Notes: generated by a model from the sequence alone, not told the origin. 64,000 nt of DNA from Sideroxyarcus sp. (GCA_030652215.1 JAUSBC010000042.1:27039-91038); one strand, 5' to 3'. Positions 44,799 to 53,691 are shown, counted from the stretch's first letter. Numbers and translations: made by a program.

Positions 44799-44841
44799 TT
44801 TATATTCTCATCAGCAACCAGCCCACTGTACTTTGGTACAT
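44799..44841 (-). promoter_or_regulatory. Dyad operator plus -10 box upstream of the UDP-sugar dehydrogenase gene
   Basis: On the minus strand ATGTAC-CAAA-GTACAG (44841-44826) is followed after 21 bp by TATAAA (44804-44799). This is the fourth copy of the arrangement and gives a 5' leader of about 185 bp before the dehydrogenase start. The minus-strand ORF across 44693-44968 overlaps it and is not taken as a gene. Confidence 0.6.
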
Positions 44842-44919
44842 GATGGGCATGAAAAACTGCTTCAACCCAGATAGTTATTAGCAGACTGTTGAAAAACGAC
44901 CGATTTAAGAATGCCGCGT

Positions 44920-44981
44920 GTAGGAGCCAGCTTGCTGGCGAAGCAAAATCAAACACTTTCGCCAGCAAGCTCGCTCCTACA
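44920..44981. repeat. GTAGGAGC inverted repeat
   Basis: GTAGGAGCCAGCTTGCTGGC + GAA and the inverse TTCGCCAGCAAGCTCGCTCCTAC, separated by about 15 bp, directly after the GT2 gene's stop codon on the minus strand. It resembles REP sequences known from pseudomonads and could act as a terminator-like hairpin. Confidence 0.7.
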
Positions 44982-44995
44982 GGGTGCCCTGTGCG

Positions 44996-45913
44996 CTAAA
45001 GCGCCCCTTTTTCCCGGTGTATTTCCTCGATGGCGCGCCGCTTGCCTACCATCAGCGACCGCCATTGGTAACTTCTCAGGAACTTCCTGAATTCCAGATC
45101 ATCGTAACGCGGTTTTCTTTGCAGTGCGCTTCGCAACCAGCCCCAAAGAATGGCCAGTCCGCCCACCACATAGGGCTTTTCCGGTATGCGATAGACCGCG
45201 CTGGCCAGCATGAAGACGAAGCCTGTGCCCATGAAATACTGACCGTAACCATGCCGCATTCTCCCGGTGAAAATGCTCTGCTGGCTGGAGCCCATGGGGC
45301 GCAGATGCACAAATCGCAATTCCGGATCATCCCAGCTGCACGCAATCAAGCCATTCATACGGCAACGGTGACAATCGATACCGTCCCACATTACCTCGCG
45401 CACAAAGCCGCCCAATTGTTTGAAGTGCGACATCCGGTAAAACTTGGATGCCCCGATAGATGTCTCGTCGCCATGCCGCTCATTTACCAGGCTACCGTTC
45501 TTCTCGATATACGCCTTGCCGCTGCATGTCGCAATTCGCGGATTGTTTTCCATCCGTTCGATGAGCCCTTCAAAATATCGGGCCGGCAGCCGCAGATCAA
45601 GATCGAGCTTGCAGAGGTATTCGTAATCGTCCGGGTTTATCGTTTCGTAACCCGCATAAAACGCCTCGATAACACCGGGACCTACCGCTCGCCGCCCGCG
45701 ATCTGCGCGGGTAACTATCGTGATCCAGTCATGCTGCCTTGCGTACTCCGCCAAAATACGGGGAGTTTCGTCGGTAGATCCGTCATCGACAATGATCCAC
45801 TTCGCGGGCCGGATAGACTGAGCTATGACCGTATCCAGCGTTTGTCGCATGAAATCCGCTTCATTGCGGCACGGTGAAATTAGTACGTATTTTCGATTCA
45901 TTGATCCACTCAT
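44996..45913 (-). CDS. GT2 family glycosyltransferase
   Basis: The 305-residue protein has a GT-A fold: YVLISPCRNEADFMRQTLDT, WIIVDDGSTDETPRILAEYA, CKLDLDLRLPARYFEGLIER with the metal-binding DLD triad, and a C-terminal membrane-associated helix near YVVGGLAILWGWL. It probably adds a sugar to the lipid-linked EPS unit on the cytosolic face. It overlaps or abuts the upstream GT4 gene (9 nt between stop and start), implying cotranscription. ATG 45913 is used; ATG 45901 is an alternative with the SD-like GAGTGG before it. Confidence 0.85.
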   Translation of the reverse strand: MSGSMNRKYVLISPCRNEADFMRQTLDTVIAQSIRPAKWIIVDDGSTDETPRILAEYARQHDWITIVTRADRGRRAVGPGVIEAFYAGYETINPDDYEYLCKLDLDLRLPARYFEGLIERMENNPRIATCSGKAYIEKNGSLVNERHGDETSIGASKFYRMSHFKQLGGFVREVMWDGIDCHRCRMNGLIACSWDDPELRFVHLRPMGSSQQSIFTGRMRHGYGQYFMGTGFVFMLASAVYRIPEKPYVVGGLAILWGWLRSALQRKPRYDDLEFRKFLRSYQWRSLMVGKRRAIEEIHREKGAL

Positions 45914-45921
45914 ATTCAAAG

Positions 45922-47160
45922 TTATGCGAGTTGCCGGGCATCTTTCGGAAAATAACTCAGCAACCGCTTCAGATTGACATCGCGTCCGAATTCGCTCTCA
46001 ACATGCACTGCAGCTTCACTAACCAGGCGCCCGCGCAGTTCCGGAGAATCCAGCAATCGATCAATTTGTCTTGCCAAATCCTGATGGTCGCCCGGCTTCG
46101 CCAGAAGGCCGGTGCGGTCATGAATAATCAATTCCGGAATGCCGGATATCTTTGTTGAAATCACCGGCACCGATTGCGACATCGCCTCCATCAATACAAC
46201 CGGAATCCCATCCATGTCGCCGTTTGCATCTTTCTTGCAGGCCAATACCACAGCATCAAGTCCGCGCATCCATTCGGCCACCGCGCCATGCGTCATGCTG
46301 CCTTCGAATTTTACACGGTCAGCCACGCCCAATTCCCGGGAAAGCGACTCCAATTCTTCCCGCAATGGCCCGTCACCCGCAATGCTCAGCTCGATTCTGT
46401 ACGGCCGATCTTTCAGGACTGAAAGCGCGCGAATCAAGACATCAATTCCTTTCTTTTCAACCAGGCGGCCTAGCGTGCCCAGGCGGTAACAGTTTTTTCT
46501 TTCAAATGGCTGTTCGGGCTGCAGGATTGGAAAACTGACTCCGCAACGCACCACCGCCAGCTTGTCTTTGGGGACTCCGATCTTTTCCAGATAAGCGCGG
46601 TTGAATTCGGAGATCGTAACCAGCTTCACCGCCCTTTCAGCCTTTTGCCGCAGGAGTAGCCCGCGCTCGAAAATGTCATTGGCGTGAGCCATTATGGTGA
46701 ATGGCACTCCCGACATGGCAGAAGCATACATGGCGATCTGCGTTGGGACATGGGCAAAGTGCACGTGCAGATGCGAGCAGTTCTTTGATCTCAGCAATGA
46801 TGCCAGCTTTACAGCCGCCAGGAATTGATAAGCAAGCTTCCATGTATCGGGACGATGCAATCCGCATCTCACCATATCCGAAATCAACTTCCCGAGCGTC
46901 CCGAAACCGAATAATGGAAGTCTGAATATGCCAGACAACACCATCATTACCGCCGATTGGTCATACAGAAAATACGTTCTGGAAAAAAGCTCATCCTGCC
47001 CTTGTGCAGGATGTTTCGGTTTGTGCACGGAGATTGATATCGTGGGATAGCCGAGATTCTGCAACCCAATCATTTCTTCATAGACGAATGTTGCCGACAG
47101 GGCTGGTATTTCCGGGGCTAGGTAGGCGATAGTGCCGGGCTGTTGTATTAATAAGCTCAT
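45922..47160 (-). CDS. GT4 family glycosyltransferase
   Basis: The 412-residue GT-B enzyme has IAYLAPEIPALSATFVYEEM at the acceptor-binding N-terminus, HLHVHFAHVPTQIAMYASAM, RLGTLGRLVEKKGIDVLIRA at the donor domain, SIAGDGPLREELESL and the E-x7-E-like motif GIPVVLMEAMSQSVPVISTK. The pattern resembles colanic-acid-type GT4 enzymes (WcaL-like). It acts in the cytosol at the membrane. It is the first gene of a two-gene run with the GT2 enzyme. Confidence 0.88.
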   Translation of the reverse strand: MSLLIQQPGTIAYLAPEIPALSATFVYEEMIGLQNLGYPTISISVHKPKHPAQGQDELFSRTYFLYDQSAVMMVLSGIFRLPLFGFGTLGKLISDMVRCGLHRPDTWKLAYQFLAAVKLASLLRSKNCSHLHVHFAHVPTQIAMYASAMSGVPFTIMAHANDIFERGLLLRQKAERAVKLVTISEFNRAYLEKIGVPKDKLAVVRCGVSFPILQPEQPFERKNCYRLGTLGRLVEKKGIDVLIRALSVLKDRPYRIELSIAGDGPLREELESLSRELGVADRVKFEGSMTHGAVAEWMRGLDAVVLACKKDANGDMDGIPVVLMEAMSQSVPVISTKISGIPELIIHDRTGLLAKPGDHQDLARQIDRLLDSPELRGRLVSEAAVHVESEFGRDVNLKRLLSYFPKDARQLA

Positions 47161-47233
47161 ATGGTTGGGCTGGCTACATTATTGCGATCTTGATTGGACG
47201 CGGGGATATTCAACCCAGATTGTCAATTAGGCC

Positions 47234-47361
47234 GTCATACCGGCGAAGGCCGGTATCCAGCAAAGTATAATAGACCGTGAAGCGGACAAAAAAACCACTA
47301 TGTTGCCCCACTTACGTGGGAGATATATGACTATCTGGATTCCGGCCTTCGCAGGAATGAC
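47234..47361. repeat. REP-flanked dispersed element
   Basis: GTCATACCGGCGAAGGCCGG at the left, a core with GAAGCGGACAAAAAAACCAC and CACTTACGTGGGA, and GGATTCCGGCCTTCGCAGGA at the right. It fills much of the spacer before the third FemAB/GNAT-like gene. Confidence 0.75.
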
Positions 47362-47565
47362 GTGGTTCTTTCTATTGAACTATCTCGGTTCAATGCAGAC
47401 ACCCCTATCTATTCTGTAAGTTCGCAACGCTCGCATTATGCAACATCTTGCAACATTGCCACCAGCCTGAAATGCCCCCCACCAGGGCAGTCGCACCCGG
47501 CATATATTCAGAGTATCGGAGGTTACATCAAACTGCCCTATACTATGCGCGGGTTCGCTCAGGAA

Positions 47566-48735
47566 ATGCACGTGCAAAAATTCATCAGCAAAAGCAAAGA
47601 ACAAGCATCAATGCTGATGCGAAGGCTCCTTTCACCCTCCATGCGATTTCAGCTGAGAGATGCAGTGGCCCGGCTTCGAGAACAACTTGGCCGAGCAAGG
47701 CTATGGCAGTGGGAAATCGCCAGATTCCCGTTGCGTCGCGACAGTCAATTTGACATCGTTTACGCGGGCCGGAAATCGCGGCGGGATGCAGCAAAATTGC
47801 TTCTTGGCGCACACGACGAACTCAACACCCACCTTGAGGGCGCCAATCAAACTCGCCAGTCGGCATTCGTCAGCGAAATGCCATTTCGGAACGCATTGCG
47901 GGTGCCCAACTCTCTGCGCGCAATCGTATCTCTTAACCGGCCCATGGACGAGATAATGGAAGGATACCAAAGTGAATTGCGCAGAAGACTTCGCAAACAC
48001 CGCGGGCTCTATCGTATGCAACAAGTTCGCGACCATGCAGACATTGAGCGTGCGGATATCGAAATGCTCCAGCCTTATGCATGCTCAAGGCACGGCACTG
48101 CTGCTTCACAAATCAGCTCAGATGTCGTTAGAAGACTGGCTCAGGAGACCGGGCGGCTCGACCTTGTGCTCTATGGTGACGAAGTGGTGGCCTGTCATTT
48201 GGGGTGTGAGTTCGTTCGAAACGGGAAGCGATACTGGAGCACAATCCGATTCGGATATACAGAGGCGGTATTTTCCGACCCCAAACGTCTAAAAGAAACC
48301 AATTCAATCAATGTTCAGTTTGCGCTTGAGTGGGCGCATAACAATGGATTCGACTACTACGACATCGGGACTACGGGTGGCAGCCCCGAAGACGGATTGT
48401 TGCAGTGGAAGAAACGCCGGGCCGGCGGAGTTAGCTCAATGGGACACCACGACCATTTCCATGTCAGGCTTCCAAATCCGGGCTCGGCCCAGTTTCTTTG
48501 GGAAGTACCGCTCTTCGCGATTGAGGGTGATGATTTAACGCTACATCTCGGGATTCCGCACGACACCACCGCAGAGGAGGCTGCGATCCGATTTAGCCAA
48601 ATGAACTTTGGAGGATTGTCGAAAACCTACCTCCACTGCGCCAAACCGCCTGATGAGCAGCTACTCGAAAAGATGCGCAATCTTTACAAACATCTGAAGT
48701 CGCCTCCATCCTTGAAGGTTATATCATCCAGCTAG
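47566..48735 (+). CDS. FemAB/GNAT-like protein, paralogue C
   Basis: The most diverged of three paralogues, about 389 residues, lying inside the EPS region. Shared blocks: SPSMRFQLRDAVARLREQLG, SEMPFRNALRVPNSLRAIVS, a GFDYYDIGTTGGSPEDGLLQ segment followed by WKKRRAGGVS, and GSAQFLWEVPLFAIEGDDLT. The basic WKKRR strand is kept, while the GA after it is AGG. The start is unsure: ATG 47566 has AGGA directly adjacent, and GTG 47572 has better spacing from it. The in-frame stretch from 47362 is intergenic repeat DNA. Linkage to EPS genes is the best hint of a role in surface polymer modification. Confidence 0.7.
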   Translation: MHVQKFISKSKEQASMLMRRLLSPSMRFQLRDAVARLREQLGRARLWQWEIARFPLRRDSQFDIVYAGRKSRRDAAKLLLGAHDELNTHLEGANQTRQSAFVSEMPFRNALRVPNSLRAIVSLNRPMDEIMEGYQSELRRRLRKHRGLYRMQQVRDHADIERADIEMLQPYACSRHGTAASQISSDVVRRLAQETGRLDLVLYGDEVVACHLGCEFVRNGKRYWSTIRFGYTEAVFSDPKRLKETNSINVQFALEWAHNNGFDYYDIGTTGGSPEDGLLQWKKRRAGGVSSMGHHDHFHVRLPNPGSAQFLWEVPLFAIEGDDLTLHLGIPHDTTAEEAAIRFSQMNFGGLSKTYLHCAKPPDEQLLEKMRNLYKHLKSPPSLKVISSS

Positions 48736-48795
48736 TACTGCAACTCATAAATAATGAAACATGTTGTTTGGCGCTAACTGCGGGCATGTATTCAT

Positions 48796-48871
48796 GTAGG
48801 TTGGGCAAAGCGCAGCGTGCCCAACAGGCATCGTTGTCAATGTTGGGCACGCTGCGCTTTACCCAACCTAC
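48796..48871. repeat. GTAGGTTGGGC hairpin
   Basis: Two 31-bp arms (GTAGGTTGGGCAAAGCGCAG + CGTGCCCAACA and inverse) with one mismatch and a 14-bp loop, between convergent genes. It may serve as a bidirectional terminator. Confidence 0.8.
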
Positions 48872-48923
48872 ACAACTGCACGTATGTTTCGTAATTGACG
48901 GGGTACGATGCTAATCAAATGCC

Positions 48924-49748
48924 TCACTCCGGGTTTGGCAACGCCCCAAATTCAGCCTTGTCACTCAATACTTCTTCAATCAGATCCGGGGTAATCATCT
49001 CAGCCTCGGCAGAGTACCCATATACAAGTACCGTATTGCAGAGAATATTGATGCGCCTTGGAACACCCTGAGTGGCCACAGCAATCCTGGCGCAGGCCTC
49101 GGGTGTAAAGAGAGGTGTTTCCCGGCCGGCAATCGCCAGCCGATGTTCGATATAGCCCTGCACATCAGATTCTGCAAAAGGCTTGATATGAAAATCAACT
49201 TCAACGCGCTGCGCGAATTGCATAAGATCAGGTCGCATCAACAATTCCTTCAGTTGAGGTTGGCCTACCAGCATGATCTGAAGGAGCTGATTCTTGTCTG
49301 CATTGATATTCGAAAGCATACGCAAAGACTCCAACGCATCCATACTGAGATTCTGCGCCTCGTCAATGATCAGCAGGACAGTCTTTCCCAAACCGTATTG
49401 CTCGATCAGAAACTGCTGGAATGCATCAAAGAGCGCCACGTTGGATTTCCCTTCGTAGGGCAACCCCAAAGAAAGCATGATCCACTCCAGCAAGTTGGCT
49501 ATCTCGCGGTGAGTGTTGTAAACCAGACCAACTGTATGGTCGGGGGCCAAATTATTAAGCAGATGCCGGATCAGCGTGGTCTTGCCGCAACCGATCTCGC
49601 CGCTCACCACCATGAATCCAGCCCGATTCTTGATGCCGAATTCCATCATCGCGTAAGCGTAGGTATGCCGACGCCCGAAATACAGAAAATCCGGGTCAGG
49701 TTGAATCGAGAAGGGATTTTCCTTCAGACCGTAGAACTCTTGGTACAT
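48924..49748 (-). CDS. ExeA/GspA-like AAA ATPase of the EPS/PEP-CTERM type
   Basis: The 274-residue ATPase starts MYQEFYGLKENPFSIQPDPD, with Walker A GEIGCGKTT (about 50-58), Walker B VLLIIDEAQNLS and sensor-like MLVGQPQLKELL, ending with GVPRRINILCNTVLV. This is the pattern of ExeA-like ATPases that recur in EPS loci linked to exosortases. The C-terminal peptidoglycan-binding domain of true ExeA is missing. It may energise assembly or export of the polymer; the mechanism is unknown. Cytosolic or membrane-associated. It stands alone on the minus strand. Confidence 0.85.
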   Translation of the reverse strand: MYQEFYGLKENPFSIQPDPDFLYFGRRHTYAYAMMEFGIKNRAGFMVVSGEIGCGKTTLIRHLLNNLAPDHTVGLVYNTHREIANLLEWIMLSLGLPYEGKSNVALFDAFQQFLIEQYGLGKTVLLIIDEAQNLSMDALESLRMLSNINADKNQLLQIMLVGQPQLKELLMRPDLMQFAQRVEVDFHIKPFAESDVQGYIEHRLAIAGRETPLFTPEACARIAVATQGVPRRINILCNTVLVYGYSAEAEMITPDLIEEVLSDKAEFGALPNPE

Positions 49749-50090
49749 GTTATTTGGATATCCAGAAAGAATTTTGCTGCAAAGCCACGTTTAGCTTCCC
49801 ATGACCGCTGTTGAAAAGCCGACTTCAACGAAGTTGCCTAGCATGATACTAAAAAAGCGCGCGCGCGGGGGTTAACCCACTTGGCATACCGATTTGGTAT
49901 GCCATTGTTTTCCCATAATCCTAAAACGACCTGCCATTTTGAAACAAACATCGCAAAATGTAGGTTGGGTTAGCGGGGGTTTGCGCAACCCAACATTGTT
50001 TGAGAATGCTGTTGGGTTACGCGGTGATACTGCTAACCCAACCTACATAATTTTGGACACCCTCACGAACAATGTTTCGTTAATTACGAT
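49749..50090. other. Spacer with a GTAGGTTGGGTTAGC hairpin
   Basis: 49960-50046 is an inverted repeat with perfect 15-bp arms GTAGGTTGGGTTAGC/GCTAACCCAACCTAC. GCGCGCGCGGGGG lies near 49858. No gene or promoter is evident in the rest. Confidence 0.6.
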
Positions 50091-51026
50091 CTATTGTACT
50101 GGCGCCAACGGCTTTGCCGCATATTGGTCGCAACAGGATTTGATATCCAACGCCAGCTTGTCCAGCATCGCATATCGGCGCCGGTAGGCAGCACGTTTGC
50201 GCGTGGGAATCTCACTCATTTCCTTATACCTGACTGCGGTCGGGATATCGTAAAAACCATTGTCCAGCGGCACACCAAAATGCTCTAACCAAACTTTATT
50301 GTAAGGTATGCGCAAAATTTCCTTATGCACACCGCCGAAATACGGACTGTTATGCTGGTGATTGTCGCTGGATACCGCCCACATCCTGCTAACACCAAGT
50401 TCCACACACAACAACTTGATCGCCGTCATCAGAAAGTCGTGCGGCCTCATGCCGTGAAGCGCATGGGTGATGTCACGATAAACTTCTCTGGCGGATGATG
50501 CATTTGCTCCCTGCAATGCGCCGACAAATACCAATGGTTTACCTGCTTCAACTCCCAGCGTGAACGCAATAGAATAAAAACGCTGGTCGTTGATAAACAG
50601 ATTGAGGACGATTTCACCCTCACGCACGAACCACTCGGCCTTATCCAACACCAGACGCAGCCCGGCGTACTCCTCATCCAACCGAGCCAGTTCAACATCC
50701 TCGAACGTCGCGTGGGCAATGATTTTGGCCGAATCGTCCAGCATGCGAAAATGCCGGTCTATGGCCGCCAGCCGGGTCTGCATAGGCCAGGCATGGTTGA
50801 TGTAGGGCCAGTAAATCGCCCCGCTCATCAGGGGAAAGCGCTTCAACGCGCGGGCCAACAACGGGTTATCCGAAATCTCGTACCACCGCCGGACATCTGG
50901 AAGAAACACCAAAGCGCGGCCCAGCAACATAATCTGGTGCTTAAGGCCGTTTAGCGACAGGCTAGGATGCATAGTCCTGCCGAGACGATATACGCGGCTT
51001 AACGTCTCAAGGGTTCCAGTTTTCAT
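50091..51026 (-). CDS. VirK/YbjX family (DUF535) protein
   Basis: The 311-residue protein has RRWYEISDNPLLARALKRFP, YPYINHAW-like YWPYINHAWPMQTRLAAIDR, FVGALQGANASSAREVYRDI, THALHGMRPHDFLMTAIKLL and HQHNSPYFGGVHKEI, the usual DUF535 order. VirK/YbjX proteins influence envelope properties and peptide resistance in enterobacteria; the reaction is unknown. No signal peptide. ATG 51026 is chosen as the first ATG near the conserved region; the frame extends to 51080. It lies 57 bp after the GT2 gene on the same strand and may belong to its operon. Confidence 0.85.
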   Translation of the reverse strand: MKTGTLETLSRVYRLGRTMHPSLSLNGLKHQIMLLGRALVFLPDVRRWYEISDNPLLARALKRFPLMSGAIYWPYINHAWPMQTRLAAIDRHFRMLDDSAKIIAHATFEDVELARLDEEYAGLRLVLDKAEWFVREGEIVLNLFINDQRFYSIAFTLGVEAGKPLVFVGALQGANASSAREVYRDITHALHGMRPHDFLMTAIKLLCVELGVSRMWAVSSDNHQHNSPYFGGVHKEILRIPYNKVWLEHFGVPLDNGFYDIPTAVRYKEMSEIPTRKRAAYRRRYAMLDKLALDIKSCCDQYAAKPLAPVQ

Positions 51027-51083
51027 TCTATTGCACTTCTGCCAATAGACCTTGGCTGCTCGTAGATGGCTTGATTGCACTAA

Positions 51084-52064
51084 TCATTTGTACTCGATCA
51101 AATGCGCCGTCTTCCCGGCCAGCCTGTTATACAAAAAGTTCAGTTGCCCCATCGCCTCCGGAAATTTTCCCAACACCAAAAACAGGGCTTGCCACCAGTT
51201 TCGCTTCCCTGACTTCTTGCCTCTCTCAGCCAGGCGAACGATCTGCGCCGGATAGACCAGCAACACAGCCAAGCCCCATGCCCCCAGCGCAGAAACCGCA
51301 CCGATGGCAAACACGGGCAATCCCAAACCCCAAACCCAGACGCGCATGCTCTCTTTCATACGGTGCCGTTCCGGCGGCTCACCATGCAGATGCGCTCCCT
51401 CTGCATACGCATAGCCGCAGCGCCGCGCTCTCTTCCACCACTGCCCGAAACGCGTGATTGCAGCATCGTGCAGCGTCATTTCCCGATCCAGCCGCCAGAT
51501 TTTCCAGCCGGCCGCGCGCAAGCGAACGCATAACTCAGGCTCTTCACCCGCGATCAAATCCGGACGGAAGCCATGCACACTCTCAAATGCATCGACACGC
51601 ATCAGAGCATCCCCCCCACACGCTTTCGCCTCGCCGATTGGCGTATCCCATTCCATATCGCACAGCATGTTGTATACGGATTTCTCGGGGAAGCGTTCGC
51701 GCCGGCGCCCGCAGACGGCGGCAACGCCCGGGCTGGCTTCCAGGAAAGCTACCGCGCTGTTCAACCAATCCGGCGATACTTCGCAATCCCCATCGACGAA
51801 CTGAACATAAATGGATGACGGACAGAGCGTTTTCATCCGCTCAAATCCTTCATTTCTGGCTCGCGCCGCAGTAAACGGTACCGTCATATCCAGGCTCACA
51901 ACGTCGGCCCCCATACGACGTGCCGCATTCACCGAGTCATCCGTTGAGCCGGAGTCCACATAAACAAGTTGGGTCGGTTGAGTATTCAGGGACGCCAGAC
52001 AACGCACGAGGCGAGCGCCTTCATTGCGGCCAATAATGACAACCCCTAGCTGCATGGCGTTCAT
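51084..52064 (-). CDS. GT2 family glycosyltransferase with C-terminal membrane helices
   Basis: The 326-residue protein has LGVVIIGRNEGARLVRCLAS, LVYVDSGSTDDSVNAARRMG, IYVQFVDGDCEVSPDWLNSA with a DGD metal triad, and AGEEPELCVRLRAAGWKIWR. A hydrophobic pair follows (VWVWGLGLPVFAIGAVSALG, AWGLAVLLVYPAQIV). It resembles EPS glycosyltransferases of the succinoglycan type. Its ATG overlaps the stop of the upstream acetyltransferase gene by one base (TGATG), so the two are translationally coupled. Confidence 0.87.
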   Translation of the reverse strand: MNAMQLGVVIIGRNEGARLVRCLASLNTQPTQLVYVDSGSTDDSVNAARRMGADVVSLDMTVPFTAARARNEGFERMKTLCPSSIYVQFVDGDCEVSPDWLNSAVAFLEASPGVAAVCGRRRERFPEKSVYNMLCDMEWDTPIGEAKACGGDALMRVDAFESVHGFRPDLIAGEEPELCVRLRAAGWKIWRLDREMTLHDAAITRFGQWWKRARRCGYAYAEGAHLHGEPPERHRMKESMRVWVWGLGLPVFAIGAVSALGAWGLAVLLVYPAQIVRLAERGKKSGKRNWWQALFLVLGKFPEAMGQLNFLYNRLAGKTAHLIEYK

Positions 52065-52585
52065 CACAAAGCGCCCAGTTTATTCTGGCTTCTGGCTTTT
52101 ATAACAGCCGGAACACCCACTGCGATTGAATTGTCCGGCACATCGGAGATCACAACTGCGTTGGCGCCAATCAGAACATTGTTGCCTATCCTGATCTTGC
52201 CCAGCACTTTGGCTCCAGCCCCAATATCCACATTGTCGCCAATAATCGGGGCTCCCGGCTCCTCGATATTCTTAAGGCCGACGACAACACCATTCCGAAT
52301 TCGGCAATGATCGCCAAATTTAGCGTAGCCACTGACTATAATTCCACCGAAGTGATCAATGATGAAACCTTCGCCAATTTCAACTTCGCAAGGCAAGTCG
52401 ATTCCGGCAACAATCTGAACAAATTTGTGGAGCATCTTGTAAATCAGAGAGAACAATTTTCGCAGTATTGCCGGGCGCACACCGTAGCGCCATCGGCCAA
52501 AACGATATACGAGCATTACCCAGAAACCTTGCGCTCCGAAATCGCCCCGGTAAGTTTTGAAATCCTGTCTGATGTTATTAAACAT
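52064..52585 (-). CDS. Serine acetyltransferase-like hexapeptide-repeat protein
   Basis: The 173-residue protein has a short helical start (MFNNIRQDFKTYRGDFGAQG) and a left-handed beta-helix: CEVEIGEGFIIDHFGGIIVS, FGDHCRIRNGVVVGLKN, IIGDNVDIGAGAKVLGKIRI, GNNVLIGANAVVISDVPDNS. The catalytic His lies in IIDHFGG. Such CysE-like short forms in EPS loci O-acetylate sugars or precursors and need not make O-acetylserine. It is coupled by a TGATG overlap to the next glycosyltransferase and follows another one by 14 bp. Confidence 0.87.
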   Translation of the reverse strand: MFNNIRQDFKTYRGDFGAQGFWVMLVYRFGRWRYGVRPAILRKLFSLIYKMLHKFVQIVAGIDLPCEVEIGEGFIIDHFGGIIVSGYAKFGDHCRIRNGVVVGLKNIEEPGAPIIGDNVDIGAGAKVLGKIRIGNNVLIGANAVVISDVPDNSIAVGVPAVIKARSQNKLGAL

Positions 52586-52599
52586 GGCGCCTATTGCCG

Positions 52600-53691
52600 T
52601 TATTCGACCGCATTCAGGATTTCAAGAATCTTGTCGGACACCAATCGCATATCTGACAGCTCAACCTGCGCGGAGTACCTGTTTGCAAGGGTATCAATCG
52701 CAGTTCTATTTGCGGCATATGGGGCGCTGTCGATCTCTGCAATTTTATTCATGACTGCGTTCACAAACGCCTTGATATCTCCAGAATGAATTTCGGTAAA
52801 TATCTCCTTGTCCCAGTATTCCTTTGCGCCTTCGCCGGTATAGCCAATGACCTGACAACCGGACAACGCTGCTTCAACCGGAGGCAATGGACACCCTTCA
52901 AATTCACTAAAAGAAAGGAATATTTTTGATTTTCCTAAAATGGCAGCAACACCATCTTCATCCAAGCCATCAATGGCCTCTATCCGCCAATGCGAAGGTA
53001 TCCTCTTGTTTAGAAAGAAAGTAACGAGCCGCGAATGGCTTTTTAATTTTCGGGGCATATAGCAAATGACGTTTTCCTTGCTTTGATTCCCTACAAACTT
53101 ATCCGGGTTAACAGAATAATGAACCCGATGTACTCTGTCCGCGCATTCAGGGAAGGCCATTTTGACGCACTCCACCGAGTCGTCGGATATTGCAAGGATC
53201 AATGAAGAATTGCTGTAAGCCGCATCAAGCTCATCTCCATTGTTAAAGCTGGCAGAGTATCCATTCTGAACGTAAATTCCATATCGAACCCCCAATTGGT
53301 GCAGCAGCCTGGCATGTGGCACCGCCCAGAACTCCGGAATCATCACAAAGTCTTGGGCCGTACTGAATTCCAGGCTCCGGTTGATTGTTGCGCCATGAGT
53401 AAACCAAGAACAACAAAAGTCCGGGTTGAGGGGATGTAAAACATTTGCAGCCACCGGACCGTTTAGTCCGCTAATCAGGGCTGCCTGGTTATAAATTACT
53501 TTGACACCACCGATAGGTACGTTTGTCGCAGGACATAAGAAAACAATCGATTTCTGTTGTCGATCATTCTCCTTGATATTAACCACGGAGTATTTCGGCA
53601 GCAGTTTGTTCGACTTGATCTTTCGATAACTGCTTGCAATTGGCGTTCCCCCCAGCCACCTGCGAACGCCCTCATAAATAGACTTTGCCAT
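52600..53691 (-). CDS. GT-B type glycosyltransferase
   Basis: The 363-residue protein has SIVFLCPATNVPIGGVKVIY, a glycine-rich acceptor-domain start, YGIYVQNGYSASF, VHYSVNPDKFVGNQSKENVI at the domain junction and IFLSFSEFEGCPLPPVEAAL with the GCPLPPVEA version of the GT4 donor-binding motif. The family within GT-B is not certain. AT-richer than the housekeeping genes. It lies in a minus-strand run with the acetyltransferase gene. Confidence 0.78.
   Translation of the reverse strand: MAKSIYEGVRRWLGGTPIASSYRKIKSNKLLPKYSVVNIKENDRQQKSIVFLCPATNVPIGGVKVIYNQAALISGLNGPVAANVLHPLNPDFCCSWFTHGATINRSLEFSTAQDFVMIPEFWAVPHARLLHQLGVRYGIYVQNGYSASFNNGDELDAAYSNSSLILAISDDSVECVKMAFPECADRVHRVHYSVNPDKFVGNQSKENVICYMPRKLKSHSRLVTFFLNKRIPSHWRIEAIDGLDEDGVAAILGKSKIFLSFSEFEGCPLPPVEAALSGCQVIGYTGEGAKEYWDKEIFTEIHSGDIKAFVNAVMNKIAEIDSAPYAANRTAIDTLANRYSAQVELSDMRLVSDKILEILNAVE

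Noticed and set aside
44693..44968. A 91-residue minus-strand frame between the dehydrogenase and GT2 genes
   Set aside because: It runs through the GTAGGAGC repeat and the dyad operator. The C-terminal part looks helix-rich, but there is no ribosome site or recognisable family.
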